Source: Janthinobacterium sp. 67
GTDB taxonomy: Bacteria > Pseudomonadota > Gammaproteobacteria > Burkholderiales > Burkholderiaceae_D
Length of the DNA stretch: 64,000 nt
Direction: 5' to 3'
Assembly: GCF_002797895.1 (NCBI RefSeq)
Contig: NZ_PGES01000001.1
Location: 5,890,001-5,954,000 of the forward strand
Positions within the stretch are counted from its first letter, which is position 1, and each line of letters begins with the position of its first letter. Both the position numbers and the translations under genes were made by a program. The notes below the pieces were generated by a model. It was not told the origin of the DNA, did not search any database, and worked only from the letters and a program-made list of their open reading frames with translations. This document shows positions 1 through 9,392 of the stretch, piece after piece.

Positions 1-65
1 ATTTCGAAGACCTGGCCGAGTTCCAGGACGCAATCGCCGAAGTGGGGCAGGCGCGCAAGCCCTGA
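1..65 (+). CDS. nrdR: NrdR transcriptional repressor, 3' end only
   Basis: Only the last 20 residues are in the window (reading frame from base 3, stop at 63-65). They read FEDLAEFQDAIAEV and end in QARKP, which resembles the C-terminal end of the NrdR ATP-cone domain. In the family the preceding residues are of the type VRFASVYR and are followed by F.D..EF. NrdR is a zinc-finger and ATP-cone repressor of ribonucleotide reductase genes. A position just upstream of rib genes, usually after glyA, is common in betaproteobacteria. The call rests on a short tail plus synteny, so it is likely but not certain. Confidence 0.65.
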   Translation, partial: FEDLAEFQDAIAEVGQARKP

Positions 66-94
66 CCTCACCTTCTTGTTCACCTTCTTGAAGG

Positions 95-119
95 CGGGGC
101 TGCTTATGCGCCCCGTTTT
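95..119 (+). terminator. Probable terminator after nrdR
   Basis: A 6-bp stem CGGGGC/GCCCCG with a 9-nt loop is followed by TTTT. It lies 30 bases after the nrdR stop and before the pilus operon. Confidence 0.45.
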
Positions 120-298
120 CACCACGCCAAGGTTTGTCTGGCAAGCGGCCTGATCAATACCAACGCTGTTCTTCCCACCTTATTGCCGTGTTGTTTGCGC
201 CAGCGCAGACCCGGCTTTTTGCGCGCGCCTATCTTGTAGCTGGGCCGTGCGTCCGTGCGGCTCCGGTCCTGGTTTCATTCTGTCCGCAGGAGAAGCTC

Positions 299-883
299 AT
301 GCACAGCGGTGCGCGCGGTCTGATCGGTGGCAGCAGCCTCGTCGAGGTGCTCGTGTCGCTGCTGCTGTTGGCGCTGGGCCTGCTCGGCGCCAGCATCCTG
401 CAACTGAATTCCCTGCGCGCACGCCATGAGTCGGCGCTATTGTCGGCGGGCGTGCAACTGGCCGCGGGCATGGCCGAACGCATGCGCGCGAATAGCGTAC
501 TCATGAATGGCCCCGATACGGGCAATCCCTACCTGAACGTGGCCTACGCAGCGGCGGACGGTGGCGACACTGGCGGCGGCGCGCCGGACTGCTTTGGCGC
601 CACGCTCTGCAGCGCGGCCGACCTGGCGCAATTCGATATCGCCGAGTGGAAACAGCAACTGCATGTGGCCTTGCCCGGCGCGCGCCTGCATATCTGCCGC
701 GACACTTCCGCGTGGGATGCGCCCGCCCAAGGCTTGCAGTGGGCGTGCAGCGGCGGCATGGGCGCGCCCATCGTCATCAAGCTGGGCTGGCGCGGCCGCC
801 TGCCCGATGGTTCACCCGCCGTGAATGCGGCAGGCGAGTCGTTGCCCAGGCTGGCATTCCAGCTGGGCGGGGGCGGCGCATGA
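299..883 (+). CDS. pilV: Type IV pilus minor pilin PilV
   Basis: This 194-residue minor pilin has a short leader ending in GG, then SSLVEVLVSLLLLALGLLG. PilD would cleave after Gly11, leaving the conserved Glu at mature position +5 and a hydrophobic N-terminal helix. The following stretch (LRARHESALLSAGVQLAAGMAERMR) is typical of PilV. I chose the ATG at 299 because AGGAG lies 7 bases upstream and the leader is then of normal length; the open frame continues upstream but encodes nothing pilin-like there. It is the first gene of the operon, and its TGA overlaps the pilW ATG. With PilW, PilX and a PilE-like pilin it should prime pilus assembly and carry PilY1. Confidence 0.88.
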   Translation: MHSGARGLIGGSSLVEVLVSLLLLALGLLGASILQLNSLRARHESALLSAGVQLAAGMAERMRANSVLMNGPDTGNPYLNVAYAAADGGDTGGGAPDCFGATLCSAADLAQFDIAEWKQQLHVALPGARLHICRDTSAWDAPAQGLQWACSGGMGAPIVIKLGWRGRLPDGSPAVNAAGESLPRLAFQLGGGGA

Positions 884-1848
884 ACGAGGTCCTGTATAGG
901 TATCGCGGCATGAGCCTGGTCGAATTGCTGGTGGCCCTGTCGCTGGGCGCGCTGCTGATGCTGGCCGCCAGTAGCGTGCTGCTGGCGGCCAGCGGCAGTT
1001 ATGGCGACCAGTCCGCCAGTGCGCGGCTCGACGACAACGGCCGCTATGCGCTCGACACCATTGCCCGCGCCGTGCGCCAGACGGCGTACGTGAACTGGGA
1101 CAGCAGCGCCGCGCCCGTCGCCCATGCCGATGACGACAGCGCCAATGTGGCTGGGCTCGACGCGCGCACTCTGGGCAAGAACAGCGAGGGCATCGGCGGC
1201 GCGCTGCCCGGCGCCCTGCACGGCAGCGACGTGCTGGCCCTGCGTTATTACGGCGCCGGCAAGGAAGAGGGCGGCGACGGTTCCGTGCTCAATTGCGCGG
1301 GCTTCGGCGTGGGCGCCGCGCAAACGCAGGCGCAGCGGGGCTGGAGCATTTTCTATGTAGCGCAGGGCGCCGATGGCGAGGGCGAGCTGCGCTGCAAATA
1401 CCGGGGCGCGAACGGCTGGGGCGCGGACGCCATCATCCGTGGCGTCGACGGTTTCCAGGTGCTGTATGGCCTCGACACGGATACGCCGCCCGACGGCGTG
1501 GCGAACCGTTACGTCAACGCCAGCGCGCTCGACGCCTACGATGCGGCACTGGTGCTGGAGGGGGCGGATGAAGCCGCCCGCCAGCGCGATCTGTACCGGC
1601 GCACGCACTGGAAGCGCGTGGCCAGCGTGCGCGTGGCCCTGTTGCTGCACGGCGAGGCCGGCCAGGCGGACAAGCTGGCGGAACTGGGACCGGCGCAGTT
1701 CGACCTGTTCGGCAAGGCCTATGCCGAGGCGCACGGCGCAGGCGACACGGGCGTGCGCATCGCGCGCGCGTCCTTGCCCGCCGCGACGCGCTCCCGGCTG
1801 CGGCAACTGGTGCAGACGAGCATCATGCTGCGCAACGGGCCGGCCTAG
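880..1848 (+). CDS. pilW: Type IV pilus minor pilin PilW
   Basis: This is a 322-residue prepilin-like protein. Its N-terminus MNEVLYRYRG is followed by MSLVELLVALSLGALLML, a class III signal with Glu at mature +5 and a long hydrophobic helix. The next segment (YGDQSASARLDDNGRYALDTIARAVRQT) is characteristic of PilW. The start overlaps the pilV stop as ATGA, which indicates translational coupling. PilW is a minor pilin of the tip-priming complex. The C-terminal part is a variable globular domain. Confidence 0.88.
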   Translation: MNEVLYRYRGMSLVELLVALSLGALLMLAASSVLLAASGSYGDQSASARLDDNGRYALDTIARAVRQTAYVNWDSSAAPVAHADDDSANVAGLDARTLGKNSEGIGGALPGALHGSDVLALRYYGAGKEEGGDGSVLNCAGFGVGAAQTQAQRGWSIFYVAQGADGEGELRCKYRGANGWGADAIIRGVDGFQVLYGLDTDTPPDGVANRYVNASALDAYDAALVLEGADEAARQRDLYRRTHWKRVASVRVALLLHGEAGQADKLAELGPAQFDLFGKAYAEAHGAGDTGVRIARASLPAATRSRLRQLVQTSIMLRNGPA

Positions 1849-1860
1849 GCGGGCGGCGCG

Positions 1861-2517
1861 ATGGCTGGCACGGGCGTCAACTGTCGCAAACCGTGGCGTC
1901 TGCCTCGTGTACGCCACGGCGGCGCCACTCTGGTGTATGTGCTGTGCCTGCTGGTGATCATCTTGCTGCTGGGCGTATCGGCGGCGCAGATGGCCTTGCA
2001 GGGCGAGAAGGCGGCGCGCGGCGAGCGCGACCGGCAGATCGCGTTTCAGGCGGCGGAGGAGGCATTGGTGGATGCGCAGAACGATATCGAAGGCTTGCCC
2101 GGCGCGCCGGGACGCAGCAGCCTTTTCGCGCCGGATAGCGCGGCCGGGTTCGCGGATGGCTGCGGCGAGGCAGGCGCACTGGGCCTGTGCCTGCCCGCCG
2201 CCCCGGATGCGCCGGCCCTCTGGTTAAGTACTGACCTCGATGGCGCCGAAGCTGGCAACCGCACGGTGCCGTACGGCCAGTTCACGGGCGCCGTCATGCA
2301 GACGGGGCAGGGTTTCCTGCCGTCGAGCCGGCCCCGCTACCTGATCGAACTGCTGCCGTTTCATCCGCCCGGCGCGCAGGCCACGGCAGCGGCTGGCGGC
2401 CTGGCCACGGAAAGCTATGTGTACCGCATCACGGCCATCGGTTTTGGCGCACAGGAAAGCACGCAAGTCGTGCTGCAAAGTTATTACCGCAAGCAGGCGG
2501 TGGGAGCGGGGCCATGA
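1861..2517 (+). CDS. pilX: Type IV pilus assembly protein PilX
   Basis: This is a 218-residue protein. After about 20 basic residues come GGATLVYVLCLLVIILLLGVS and then the family-typical AFQAAEEALVDA. Unlike PilV and PilW it lacks the Glu at +5, as is usual for PilX-type minor pilins. It starts 12 bases after the pilW stop, and its TGA overlaps the pilY1 ATG by four bases. Position and sequence both place it as the PilX partner of PilY1. Confidence 0.85.
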   Translation: MAGTGVNCRKPWRLPRVRHGGATLVYVLCLLVIILLLGVSAAQMALQGEKAARGERDRQIAFQAAEEALVDAQNDIEGLPGAPGRSSLFAPDSAAGFADGCGEAGALGLCLPAAPDAPALWLSTDLDGAEAGNRTVPYGQFTGAVMQTGQGFLPSSRPRYLIELLPFHPPGAQATAAAGGLATESYVYRITAIGFGAQESTQVVLQSYYRKQAVGAGP

Positions 2518-5500
2518 GGCCTTTGACGTTTGCCTTGCTGCTGCTCGGCTGGATTTTCCTGGCTTGCGGCGGCGCCATCGCCGCTCCGCTCCCGGTGGTG
2601 CTGGCGCGGGCCGACGCGGGCTTGCACGGTGCCAGGGTGCCGCCGAATCTGCTGCTCAACCTGTCCCTCACGCATGCGGCCGCCGCTGCCGCGCATGGCG
2701 GCGACTATGCGCCGCAGCGCGAGTACTTCGGTTACTTCCATGCACGCATGTGCTACAGCTATCCATATCGCAGCAAGGACGGTGTGACGCTGCCGGACTT
2801 GCGCGTAGCGACCGCTTACTTCTCCGTGCTGAAACCGGCCGATGCCTTGCACGGCTGCGGCGGCGACAGTTTCAGCGGCAACTTTCTCAACTGGGCCAGC
2901 GCCAGCATGCTCGACATCGTGCGCTATGCGCTGACGGGCGGCGACCGCGTCATCGACGAAGTGCGCAAGACGGTGCTGCAGCGCGCCTACCTGCCCGATG
3001 CCGACGGTCCCATCGACTTCTTTGCCCACCCTGTCTTTTTCCCGCGCAAGGTCTTGCAGACCGGCGTGGCGGCCGCGACGCCGTTTGCGCTGGCGCAACT
3101 GGCCATCGTTTCCTGCCGCAACCGCCTGCTGTTTGGCGACGCCAGCTTGCCCCCGGGCGGCAGCTGCGCCGCGCCCGGCTTTGCTGCCACGCACGGCGTG
3201 TTCCTCGCGCGCGTGCGCGTTTGCGATGCCGATGAAGGGCCGCTGCGCGACGACTTGTGCCTCGCGTATGGCAAGAACTACAAGCCGGTGGGCGCCGTGC
3301 AGCGCCATGGCGGCCGGGTGCGCGTGGGCGTGTTTGGCCACTTGAACGGCCAGCCCGCCAGCGCCGGACCCGTGTATGGCGGCGTGCTGCGCGCGCCATT
3401 GGCTCACGTGGGACGGCAGCGTTGGGCGGCGCCCGATTTTATGCCGCAAGACAATGCCGGCGCCGAATGGAATCCCGCCACTGGCGTGTATGCATCTCAA
3501 TCTGTGGGCTCTGGCGGCGGGGTGACCGCTTACATCAATGGCGTGGGGCGCGGCAACGCCGGGCATCCCGGTGCGTACGCAAAGGCGGCGCCGCTGGCCG
3601 AATTGCTGTACGAATCGCTGCGCTACCTGCAGGGACGGCAGGCGAGCGCTGTGGTGCCGCCCGCCACGGCCCCGCCTGCCATCGATGATGGCTTGCCGGT
3701 CGTGACGTCATGGAGCGATCCGCAAACGGCAAGTTGCCAGCGTCACGTCGTCGTCAGTCTCGGCGATGCGGGCATGGCGGGCGACCGCTATGTGCCCGGC
3801 AATGTCCCGGTGACTCCCGCATCCAACGGCGATCGCGCACGCGCCGCCGATGGCTTTGCGCCGCCGCCGTTCGACGCGATGGCCTGGACGCATGCGGTGG
3901 GCAACCTGGAAAGCGGCGGCGCGCAGGGCAATCCCGCGCCACGGCCTGAACTGGCGGCGCTGGAATGGCTGGCCGACGGGGCGGGCGGCGCCAGCTACCA
4001 TGCGGCAGGGCTGGCCTACTGGTCGCATGTGCAGCCGCTGCGTCCCGGCGGCAAGAACGACGGCGTTGCAAAGGTCGAGCACTACGCGGGCGACTTGCGC
4101 CAGGGCGACCCGGCCGCCCCTCCTGCCACTACGCCCTTGCTGCTGGCGGCCAAGTATGGCGGTTTTCTCGATATGAATGGCGACGCCAACCCGTTCAAGA
4201 GCGCGTCGGGCAGCGCGCTGGACGAGTGGACGCTGGACGGGCGCTGGCCCGACCATTATTTGCCCGGCAGCGATCCGGCCGCCCTGATCGCGGGACTGCG
4301 CGCAGCCTTTGCGGCCGCCGACAAGGCTACCTTGCCGGCGACGCTCGCGGGGCCGGCCCTGATGGCGCTGGCCAGCGGAACGGAAGAGGCATACTGGTTC
4401 CAGACGCAGCTGCGCCTGGCCGATGGCGGCATGACCGTGTCGCGCTCTGCGTTTGTCGTGGGCGCCGATGGCGCACTGCTTCCCGGCAAGCCCTTGTGGC
4501 GCGCAGGCGGACAGGAAAAGTTGGAGCCGGATGGACCGCCGTCGGCCTTGCGTCCCGTCTACACGCTCGACGCCAAGGGCGCCCTGATGCCGCTGGCCTG
4601 GAAGCGGCTGGACGCAGAGCAGCGCGGCGCATTCGACGGCGGCGATGGCCGGGGCGAGGAGCGCCTGGCGTATCTGCTGGGACAGCGCACATACGAGGTG
4701 GGCCAGCCGGGCGGCTTTCTGCGGCGCCGCTCAGGCAGCTTGGGCGCGGCCCCGTATGGCAACCTCGTGTACGTGGGCGCGCCGGGACTGGGCATGCCGG
4801 GCGCCGGCTATGGACTGCATCGCAAGGCCTTATTGGAGCGGCGCAAAATGCTGTACCTGGGCGCCAACGACGGCTTGCTGCATGGCTTCGACGCGCGCAC
4901 GGGCAGCGAAGTGTTCGCCTATCTGCCGCAAGCGTTGCTGCACCTTGCGCCAGCTGTTGCGAGCACTCACTACAGCCCCGGACCGCTGCTCGACGGCGCG
5001 GCGGCCACGGCGGAAGTGCTGGCGCTGGGACACTGGAAGACGGTATTGGTGTCGGGTATGGGCGGCGGGGCGCAAGGCGTGTTTGCGCTCGACGTCACGG
5101 ACCCGGCCCGCTTCGCGCAAGACGGGGCGCTGTGGGAATTTACAGACCGCGACGACAAGCTCATGGGTAACGTGCGCGCGCCGCCCGCCTTTGCCCGCAT
5201 CAACATGGGCGGCAAGGACGGTGCGCCGGCCTACCGCGATTTTGTTGTCGTCGCCAGCGGCTACAACAACCATGTCAACGACGGCAAGGACACGACGGCG
5301 CCCGCATCGGCCGATGCCATTTTCCTGCTGGCGCTGGACAAGACGCCCGGCACGCCATGGACGTTGGGAAGTAATTACTTCCGCCTCAAGGTGCCGGTGG
5401 CCGGCGGTGGCGGTGATGGCGGCCATGGCAGCGATGCGGATGCCTCGCCCCAGGCGCTGGCCCCGCCTGCCCTGGTGCCGGGTGGCGACGGGGCGCTGAC

Positions 5501-6344
5501 TTTCCTGTATGCGGGCGATTTGCAGGGCAATATCTGGCGCTTCGACTTGGCTGCCGGGCCGCCGTGGAAGGACGGCCAGGGGCGCAAGCTCGTCTTTGTC
5601 GCGCGCGATGCGCAGGGCCGGCGCCAGCCCGTGACGCAGCAGCTGAACGTGGCGTATGCGCCCGGCGGCTATCTGCTGCTGTTCGGCACGGGCAAGCTGG
5701 TCGAAGCGGCCGATACCTGGCCTTCCGCTTTTCTGTCGCAGTCGTTTTACGCCGTGCACGACGATCTGCGCGAGTCGTCCCCCACGCGCAGCCGGAGCGA
5801 CCTGGAGCAGCGCAGCTTGGGCGAGGCGGCGGGTGGCGTACGCGTCGACGGCGCCGAGTTGCGCTATACGGGCAGCGACGCCATGCGCGGCTGGTACCTC
5901 GATTTTCTCGATACCGCGCTGACAGGTGAACGTAGCATAAATAGTCCTGTGCTGGCCGCCGGCAAGGTGCTGTTCAATACCGTATTGCCCGGTCGCGACC
6001 CTTGCGCCAGGCCGGCCACGCGCCTGTACGTGCTCGACGTGCTGAGCGGCTTTGCCGCCGATGGCGCCGGTGTCGTGCAGGCGGGCGAGCAGACGGGACA
6101 CTTGTTCGACGGCCTGGCGCGTGCGCCACCGCTGGCGCTGGAACTGACCAGCACGGTGGGCGCCGCGACGGCCACCGGGCGGGCCGAGGGGCGCAAGGAA
6201 CTGGCCGTGCTGCAACCTGGCTTGCCCGGCGCGGTCAGCGGGACGGGGCTCAAGGTCGTCAGTGCGCCGCTGCCGGCGAGGCGCCTCAGCTGGCGCGAAG
6301 TGGCGAACTGGCGCGAATTGCACGAGGCGGCCAAGAAAAAATAG
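2514..6344 (+). CDS. pilY1: Type IV pilus tip adhesin/assembly factor PilY1
   Basis: This 1276-residue secreted protein has a Sec signal peptide (hydrophobic LLLLGWIFLACGGAIAA, cleavage near residue 24). The C-terminal half carries the PilY1 beta-propeller region, including LYLGANDGLLHGFDARTGSE near residue 780 and repeated blade-like stretches up to about residue 1130. A DMNGDANPF loop near residue 555 could bind calcium. The N-terminal half differs between relatives; a strand resembling a von Willebrand A core (HVVVSLGDAG) is present near residue 405, but I see no clear MIDAS motif. PilY1 sits at the pilus tip, supports extension and adhesion, and depends on the minor pilins encoded upstream. 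Confidence 0.9.
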   Translation: MRPLTFALLLLGWIFLACGGAIAAPLPVVLARADAGLHGARVPPNLLLNLSLTHAAAAAAHGGDYAPQREYFGYFHARMCYSYPYRSKDGVTLPDLRVATAYFSVLKPADALHGCGGDSFSGNFLNWASASMLDIVRYALTGGDRVIDEVRKTVLQRAYLPDADGPIDFFAHPVFFPRKVLQTGVAAATPFALAQLAIVSCRNRLLFGDASLPPGGSCAAPGFAATHGVFLARVRVCDADEGPLRDDLCLAYGKNYKPVGAVQRHGGRVRVGVFGHLNGQPASAGPVYGGVLRAPLAHVGRQRWAAPDFMPQDNAGAEWNPATGVYASQSVGSGGGVTAYINGVGRGNAGHPGAYAKAAPLAELLYESLRYLQGRQASAVVPPATAPPAIDDGLPVVTSWSDPQTASCQRHVVVSLGDAGMAGDRYVPGNVPVTPASNGDRARAADGFAPPPFDAMAWTHAVGNLESGGAQGNPAPRPELAALEWLADGAGGASYHAAGLAYWSHVQPLRPGGKNDGVAKVEHYAGDLRQGDPAAPPATTPLLLAAKYGGFLDMNGDANPFKSASGSALDEWTLDGRWPDHYLPGSDPAALIAGLRAAFAAADKATLPATLAGPALMALASGTEEAYWFQTQLRLADGGMTVSRSAFVVGADGALLPGKPLWRAGGQEKLEPDGPPSALRPVYTLDAKGALMPLAWKRLDAEQRGAFDGGDGRGEERLAYLLGQRTYEVGQPGGFLRRRSGSLGAAPYGNLVYVGAPGLGMPGAGYGLHRKALLERRKMLYLGANDGLLHGFDARTGSEVFAYLPQALLHLAPAVASTHYSPGPLLDGAAATAEVLALGHWKTVLVSGMGGGAQGVFALDVTDPARFAQDGALWEFTDRDDKLMGNVRAPPAFARINMGGKDGAPAYRDFVVVASGYNNHVNDGKDTTAPASADAIFLLALDKTPGTPWTLGSNYFRLKVPVAGGGGDGGHGSDADASPQALAPPALVPGGDGALTFLYAGDLQGNIWRFDLAAGPPWKDGQGRKLVFVARDAQGRRQPVTQQLNVAYAPGGYLLLFGTGKLVEAADTWPSAFLSQSFYAVHDDLRESSPTRSRSDLEQRSLGEAAGGVRVDGAELRYTGSDAMRGWYLDFLDTALTGERSINSPVLAAGKVLFNTVLPGRDPCARPATRLYVLDVLSGFAADGAGVVQAGEQTGHLFDGLARAPPLALELTSTVGAATATGRAEGRKELAVLQPGLPGAVSGTGLKVVSAPLPARRLSWREVANWRELHEAAKKK

Positions 6345-6399
6345 GTCCTGGCAAGGCTGCAGCGTATTGGCTGGCGCTTTTTGGAAAGGGGGAGATCGC

Positions 6400-6891
6400 A
6401 TGGGGATGCTGGCAAGACGGAATGGGCTCTCAGCAAAAAGTGGGCGCACTCCCGGCTTCAGCCTGATCGAACTGCTGGCCGCGCTGGCGATCATGAGCCT
6501 GCTGCTGGCGCTGGCCGTGCCCGCTTATCATGGCCACGTCGTGCGCGCCAAGCGGGTGCAGGGGCAGGCGGCCCTGCTGCGGCTGATGCAGCAGCAGGAG
6601 CGCTATTATTCGCAAAACAACCGCTATCTGGCGTTTTCCTCGGCGTCGCCGGCGGAGCAGGCGCAGCAGTTCCCGTGGTGGTCCGGCGACGGGGGCGCGG
6701 CCGGCAGCGCGTATGAAATCGAGGCGCTGGCCTGTCCCGGCCTGGCGATCGGGCAATGCGTGCTGTTGCGCGCCATGCCGGGCACGTCCAAGGTCGATGC
6801 GCAGTTCCAGGATGCCGATTGCGGCGTCCTGTCGTTCAGCAGCATGGGCCAGCGCGGCAGCAGCGGCCCGGCCAGCCATTGCTGGCCCTAG
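6400..6891 (+). CDS. pilE: PilE-like type IV minor pilin
   Basis: This 163-residue prepilin has a cleavage site RTPG/FSLIELLAALAIMSLLLALA, with Glu at mature +5. The helix is followed by YHGHVVRAKRVQGQAALLRLMQQQERYYSQNNRYL, typical of the PilE minor-pilin family encoded after pilY1. The globular domain has four cysteines (CPGLAIGQC, DADCG, SHCWP), consistent with a C-terminal disulfide loop. I chose the ATG at 6400 because an AAGGGGGAG ribosome site lies just upstream. It lies 55 bases after pilY1 in the same operon and is unlikely to be the major pilin. Confidence 0.82.
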   Translation: MGMLARRNGLSAKSGRTPGFSLIELLAALAIMSLLLALAVPAYHGHVVRAKRVQGQAALLRLMQQQERYYSQNNRYLAFSSASPAEQAQQFPWWSGDGGAAGSAYEIEALACPGLAIGQCVLLRAMPGTSKVDAQFQDADCGVLSFSSMGQRGSSGPASHCWP

Positions 6892-6894
6892 CCG

Positions 6895-7488
6895 ATGGCC
6901 ACCCGCAAGCGGCCACCTTGGAGCAGGCAAACTTTCGGCCACACCGTCGGGCACACCATGCTCGAATTGCTGGCCGTGCTGGCGATTGCCGCGCTGCTGG
7001 CGGCCGCGGCCATGCCCAGCTTGCAGCAGGTGCTGGCGCGCCAGCAGGTGCGCGCGGCGGCCACGGACTTGTTCTCGGCCATCGAATTGACGCGGGCGCA
7101 GGCGATGGCGCGGGGACAGCGCGTGCTGCTGATGCCGGCCGGGCCCGGTGGCGCGGACTGGCGCACGGGCTGGCTGGTATTCATCGACCGCAATGTCAAC
7201 CTGGCGTTCGATGGCGATGACGAATTGCTGTTCCGCCAGGGACCGCTGCCCGAGGGCATCACGGCCCAGTTCACATTTTCCTCGGCCACGGCGCCGTTTT
7301 ATATCGCCTACAATGGCGCAGGACGCAGTTGCAGCGCGACCAATAGTTTGGCGGCGCGCTGGGGCACCTTGTCCCTGGCTTTGGGAAAGCAGGTACGGCA
7401 TATTAAAATCAATATGCTGGGCAGGGTGCGCGTGTGCGATCCGCAGCAGCAGGCGGTCAATTGCAGCGGCGTGGCCGACAGTTCGTAG
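6895..7488 (+). CDS. fimT: GspH/FimT family pseudopilin
   Basis: This 197-residue protein has a prepilin signal (VG/HTMLELLAVLAIAALLAAAAMP, Glu at +5). It continues into LQQVLARQQVRAAATDLFSAIELTRAQAMARG, the signature of the FimT/GspH family, which primes the pilus or pseudopilus. It starts four bases after the pilE-like gene. FimT proteins of some bacteria bind DNA during natural transformation; this is known for the family but not shown here. It is the last gene of the operon, followed 39 bases later by ribD. Confidence 0.82.
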   Translation: MATRKRPPWSRQTFGHTVGHTMLELLAVLAIAALLAAAAMPSLQQVLARQQVRAAATDLFSAIELTRAQAMARGQRVLLMPAGPGGADWRTGWLVFIDRNVNLAFDGDDELLFRQGPLPEGITAQFTFSSATAPFYIAYNGAGRSCSATNSLAARWGTLSLALGKQVRHIKINMLGRVRVCDPQQQAVNCSGVADSS

Positions 7489-7527
7489 CAAGACTGACCA
7501 ATTATTTATCTTCAAGCAAAGAAGCCC

Positions 7528-8628
7528 GTGGAAATACTCAACGATATCGATGGCATGCGCCTGGCGCTGGAATGGGCGGCGCGCGGTTTGTACACGACCT
7601 CGCCCAATCCCCGCATCGGCTGCGTGATCGTCAGGGACGGCCAGGTGATCGGCGCCGGCGTGACGCAGGCGGCCGGGCAGGATCATGCGGAGGTGCAAGC
7701 GCTGGCCAATGCGGCGGTGCGCGGCAACGACGTGCGCGGCGCCACCGCCTATGTCACCTTGGAACCGTGCAACCACCACGGCCGCACGCCGCCATGCTCC
7801 GATGCGCTCGTGCGCGCGGGGCTGGGCCGCGTCGTGGCCGCCATGACGGACCCGAACCCGCTGGTGGCGGGGCAGGGGCTGGCCAAGCTGCAAGCAGCCG
7901 GCATCGCCGTCACCACGGACGTGCTGGCCGATGAGGCTTATGAAATGAATATCGGCTTCTTTTCGCGCATGCAGCGCGGCAAGCCGTGGGTGCGCATGAA
8001 AACGGCGGCCAGCCTGGACGGCATGACGGCCTTGCACAACGGGCAAAGCCAGTGGATCACGGGGCCGCTGGCGCGCGCCGACGGCCACGCCTGGCGCGCG
8101 CGCGCCTGCGCCATCCTGACGGGCATCGGCACGGTCAAGGCGGACGACCCGCAACTGAACGTGCGCGCCGTCGAGACGCCGCGCCAGCCGCGCCGCATCG
8201 TCGTCGACAGCCGGCTCGACATCAGCGCCGATGCGCGTATTTTGCAGGGCGGCGGCACGTGGATCGTGGCCGCCGTCGCCAATCCGGAAAAGGAAGCGCA
8301 GCTGCGTGGCCTGGGCGCGGAAGTCATCGTGCTGCCGAATGGGGACGGCAAGGTCGACCTGCCCGCGCTGATGCTGGAACTGGGTCGCCGGCAAATCAAT
8401 GAAGTCCACGTCGAGGCTGGCGCCAAACTCAATGGTTCGCTGATACGCGAAGGCTGCGTCGACGAGTTGCTGGTCTACCTGGCGCCCACCTTGCTGGGCG
8501 ATGCGCAAGGCATGTTCGACTTGCCCGCACTGACGGATATCAAGCAACAGCGCACTTTGCAATTTCACCAGGTTCAGCAAGTGGGCGAAGATGTGCGTAT
8601 CCTTGCAAGATTCGCCCAGCGCAATTAA
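7528..8628 (+). CDS. ribD: Bifunctional riboflavin biosynthesis protein RibD
   Basis: RibD is a cytosolic enzyme that deaminates the pyrimidine intermediate formed by GTP cyclohydrolase II and then reduces its ribosyl side chain with NADPH. The N-terminal deaminase domain shows the zinc ligands in HAEVQAL (about residue 53) and PCNHHGRTPPC (about residues 79-89). The C-terminal reductase domain starts at about residue 150 (KPWVRMKTAASLDGMTA) and includes ILTGIGTVKADDPQL and HVEAGAKLNGSLI. Length (366) is normal. The start is GTG at 7528 with only an A-rich weak ribosome site; an in-frame ATG at 7552 would cut into the conserved region. Confidence 0.95.
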   Translation: MEILNDIDGMRLALEWAARGLYTTSPNPRIGCVIVRDGQVIGAGVTQAAGQDHAEVQALANAAVRGNDVRGATAYVTLEPCNHHGRTPPCSDALVRAGLGRVVAAMTDPNPLVAGQGLAKLQAAGIAVTTDVLADEAYEMNIGFFSRMQRGKPWVRMKTAASLDGMTALHNGQSQWITGPLARADGHAWRARACAILTGIGTVKADDPQLNVRAVETPRQPRRIVVDSRLDISADARILQGGGTWIVAAVANPEKEAQLRGLGAEVIVLPNGDGKVDLPALMLELGRRQINEVHVEAGAKLNGSLIREGCVDELLVYLAPTLLGDAQGMFDLPALTDIKQQRTLQFHQVQQVGEDVRILARFAQRN

Positions 8629-8657
8629 TACTTTTACACTTTTATAGGGTTAGCTCC

Positions 8658-9293
8658 ATGTTTACAGGAATTGTTGCCGCCATCGGCAAGATTGAAACCG
8701 TGCAAGCACTCGACGGCGGCCTCGATGCCGGCGTGCGTCTGAACATCCACGCTGGCGGCTTGCCGCTGGCGGACGTGGCCCTGGGCGATTCCATCGCCAT
8801 CAATGGCGCCTGCATGACGGTGGTGGAAAAATCGGACACGGGCTTTGCCGTCGATGTCTCGCGCGAAAGCCTCAATTGCACCGTGGGCCTCGATACCACC
8901 ACGGAAGTGAACCTGGAAAAAGCCCTGACCCTGGCCGAACGCCTGGGCGGCCACCTGGTGTCCGGCCACGTTGACGGCCTGGGCATCGTGCGCAAGTTCG
9001 AAGCCGTGGGCGAATCGTGGGAACTGGTGATCGAAGCACCGCATGAGTTGGCGAAATACCTGGCCTTCAAGGGTTCCGTCGTCGTCAATGGCGTGTCCCT
9101 GACCGTCAACCGAGTGGAAGACCTGGGCGCGGGCGCCGTCAACGGCTGCCGTTTCTCGATCAACCTGATCCCGCACACGATCGCCATGACGACCTTGAAA
9201 CACTTGACGGTCGATGGCAAGGTCAACCTGGAAATCGATTTGATCGCCCGCTATGTCGAGCGCATGTTGTCCTTGGACAAGGCTGCCGCTTAA
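8658..9293 (+). CDS. ribE: Riboflavin synthase alpha chain
   Basis: This 211-residue protein begins MFTGIVAAIGKIE, the hallmark of riboflavin synthase. It contains two lumazine-binding repeats, the second starting near residue 98 (GHLVSGHVDGLGIV). The enzyme dismutates two 6,7-dimethyl-8-ribityllumazine molecules to riboflavin. It follows ribD by 29 bases, probably as one transcript. The other rib genes (ribBA, ribH) lie 2.3 kb downstream behind two unrelated genes. Confidence 0.95.
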   Translation: MFTGIVAAIGKIETVQALDGGLDAGVRLNIHAGGLPLADVALGDSIAINGACMTVVEKSDTGFAVDVSRESLNCTVGLDTTTEVNLEKALTLAERLGGHLVSGHVDGLGIVRKFEAVGESWELVIEAPHELAKYLAFKGSVVVNGVSLTVNRVEDLGAGAVNGCRFSINLIPHTIAMTTLKHLTVDGKVNLEIDLIARYVERMLSLDKAAA

Positions 9294-9392
9294 CATCACA
9301 GCTTGAAGCAACACAGCTGCCGCCTTGCCAAGCGTGTGTTGCTTTTCCTTCAGACGCGCATACTATGAAGCTTTCCGCAGTGGAGGCTAGCC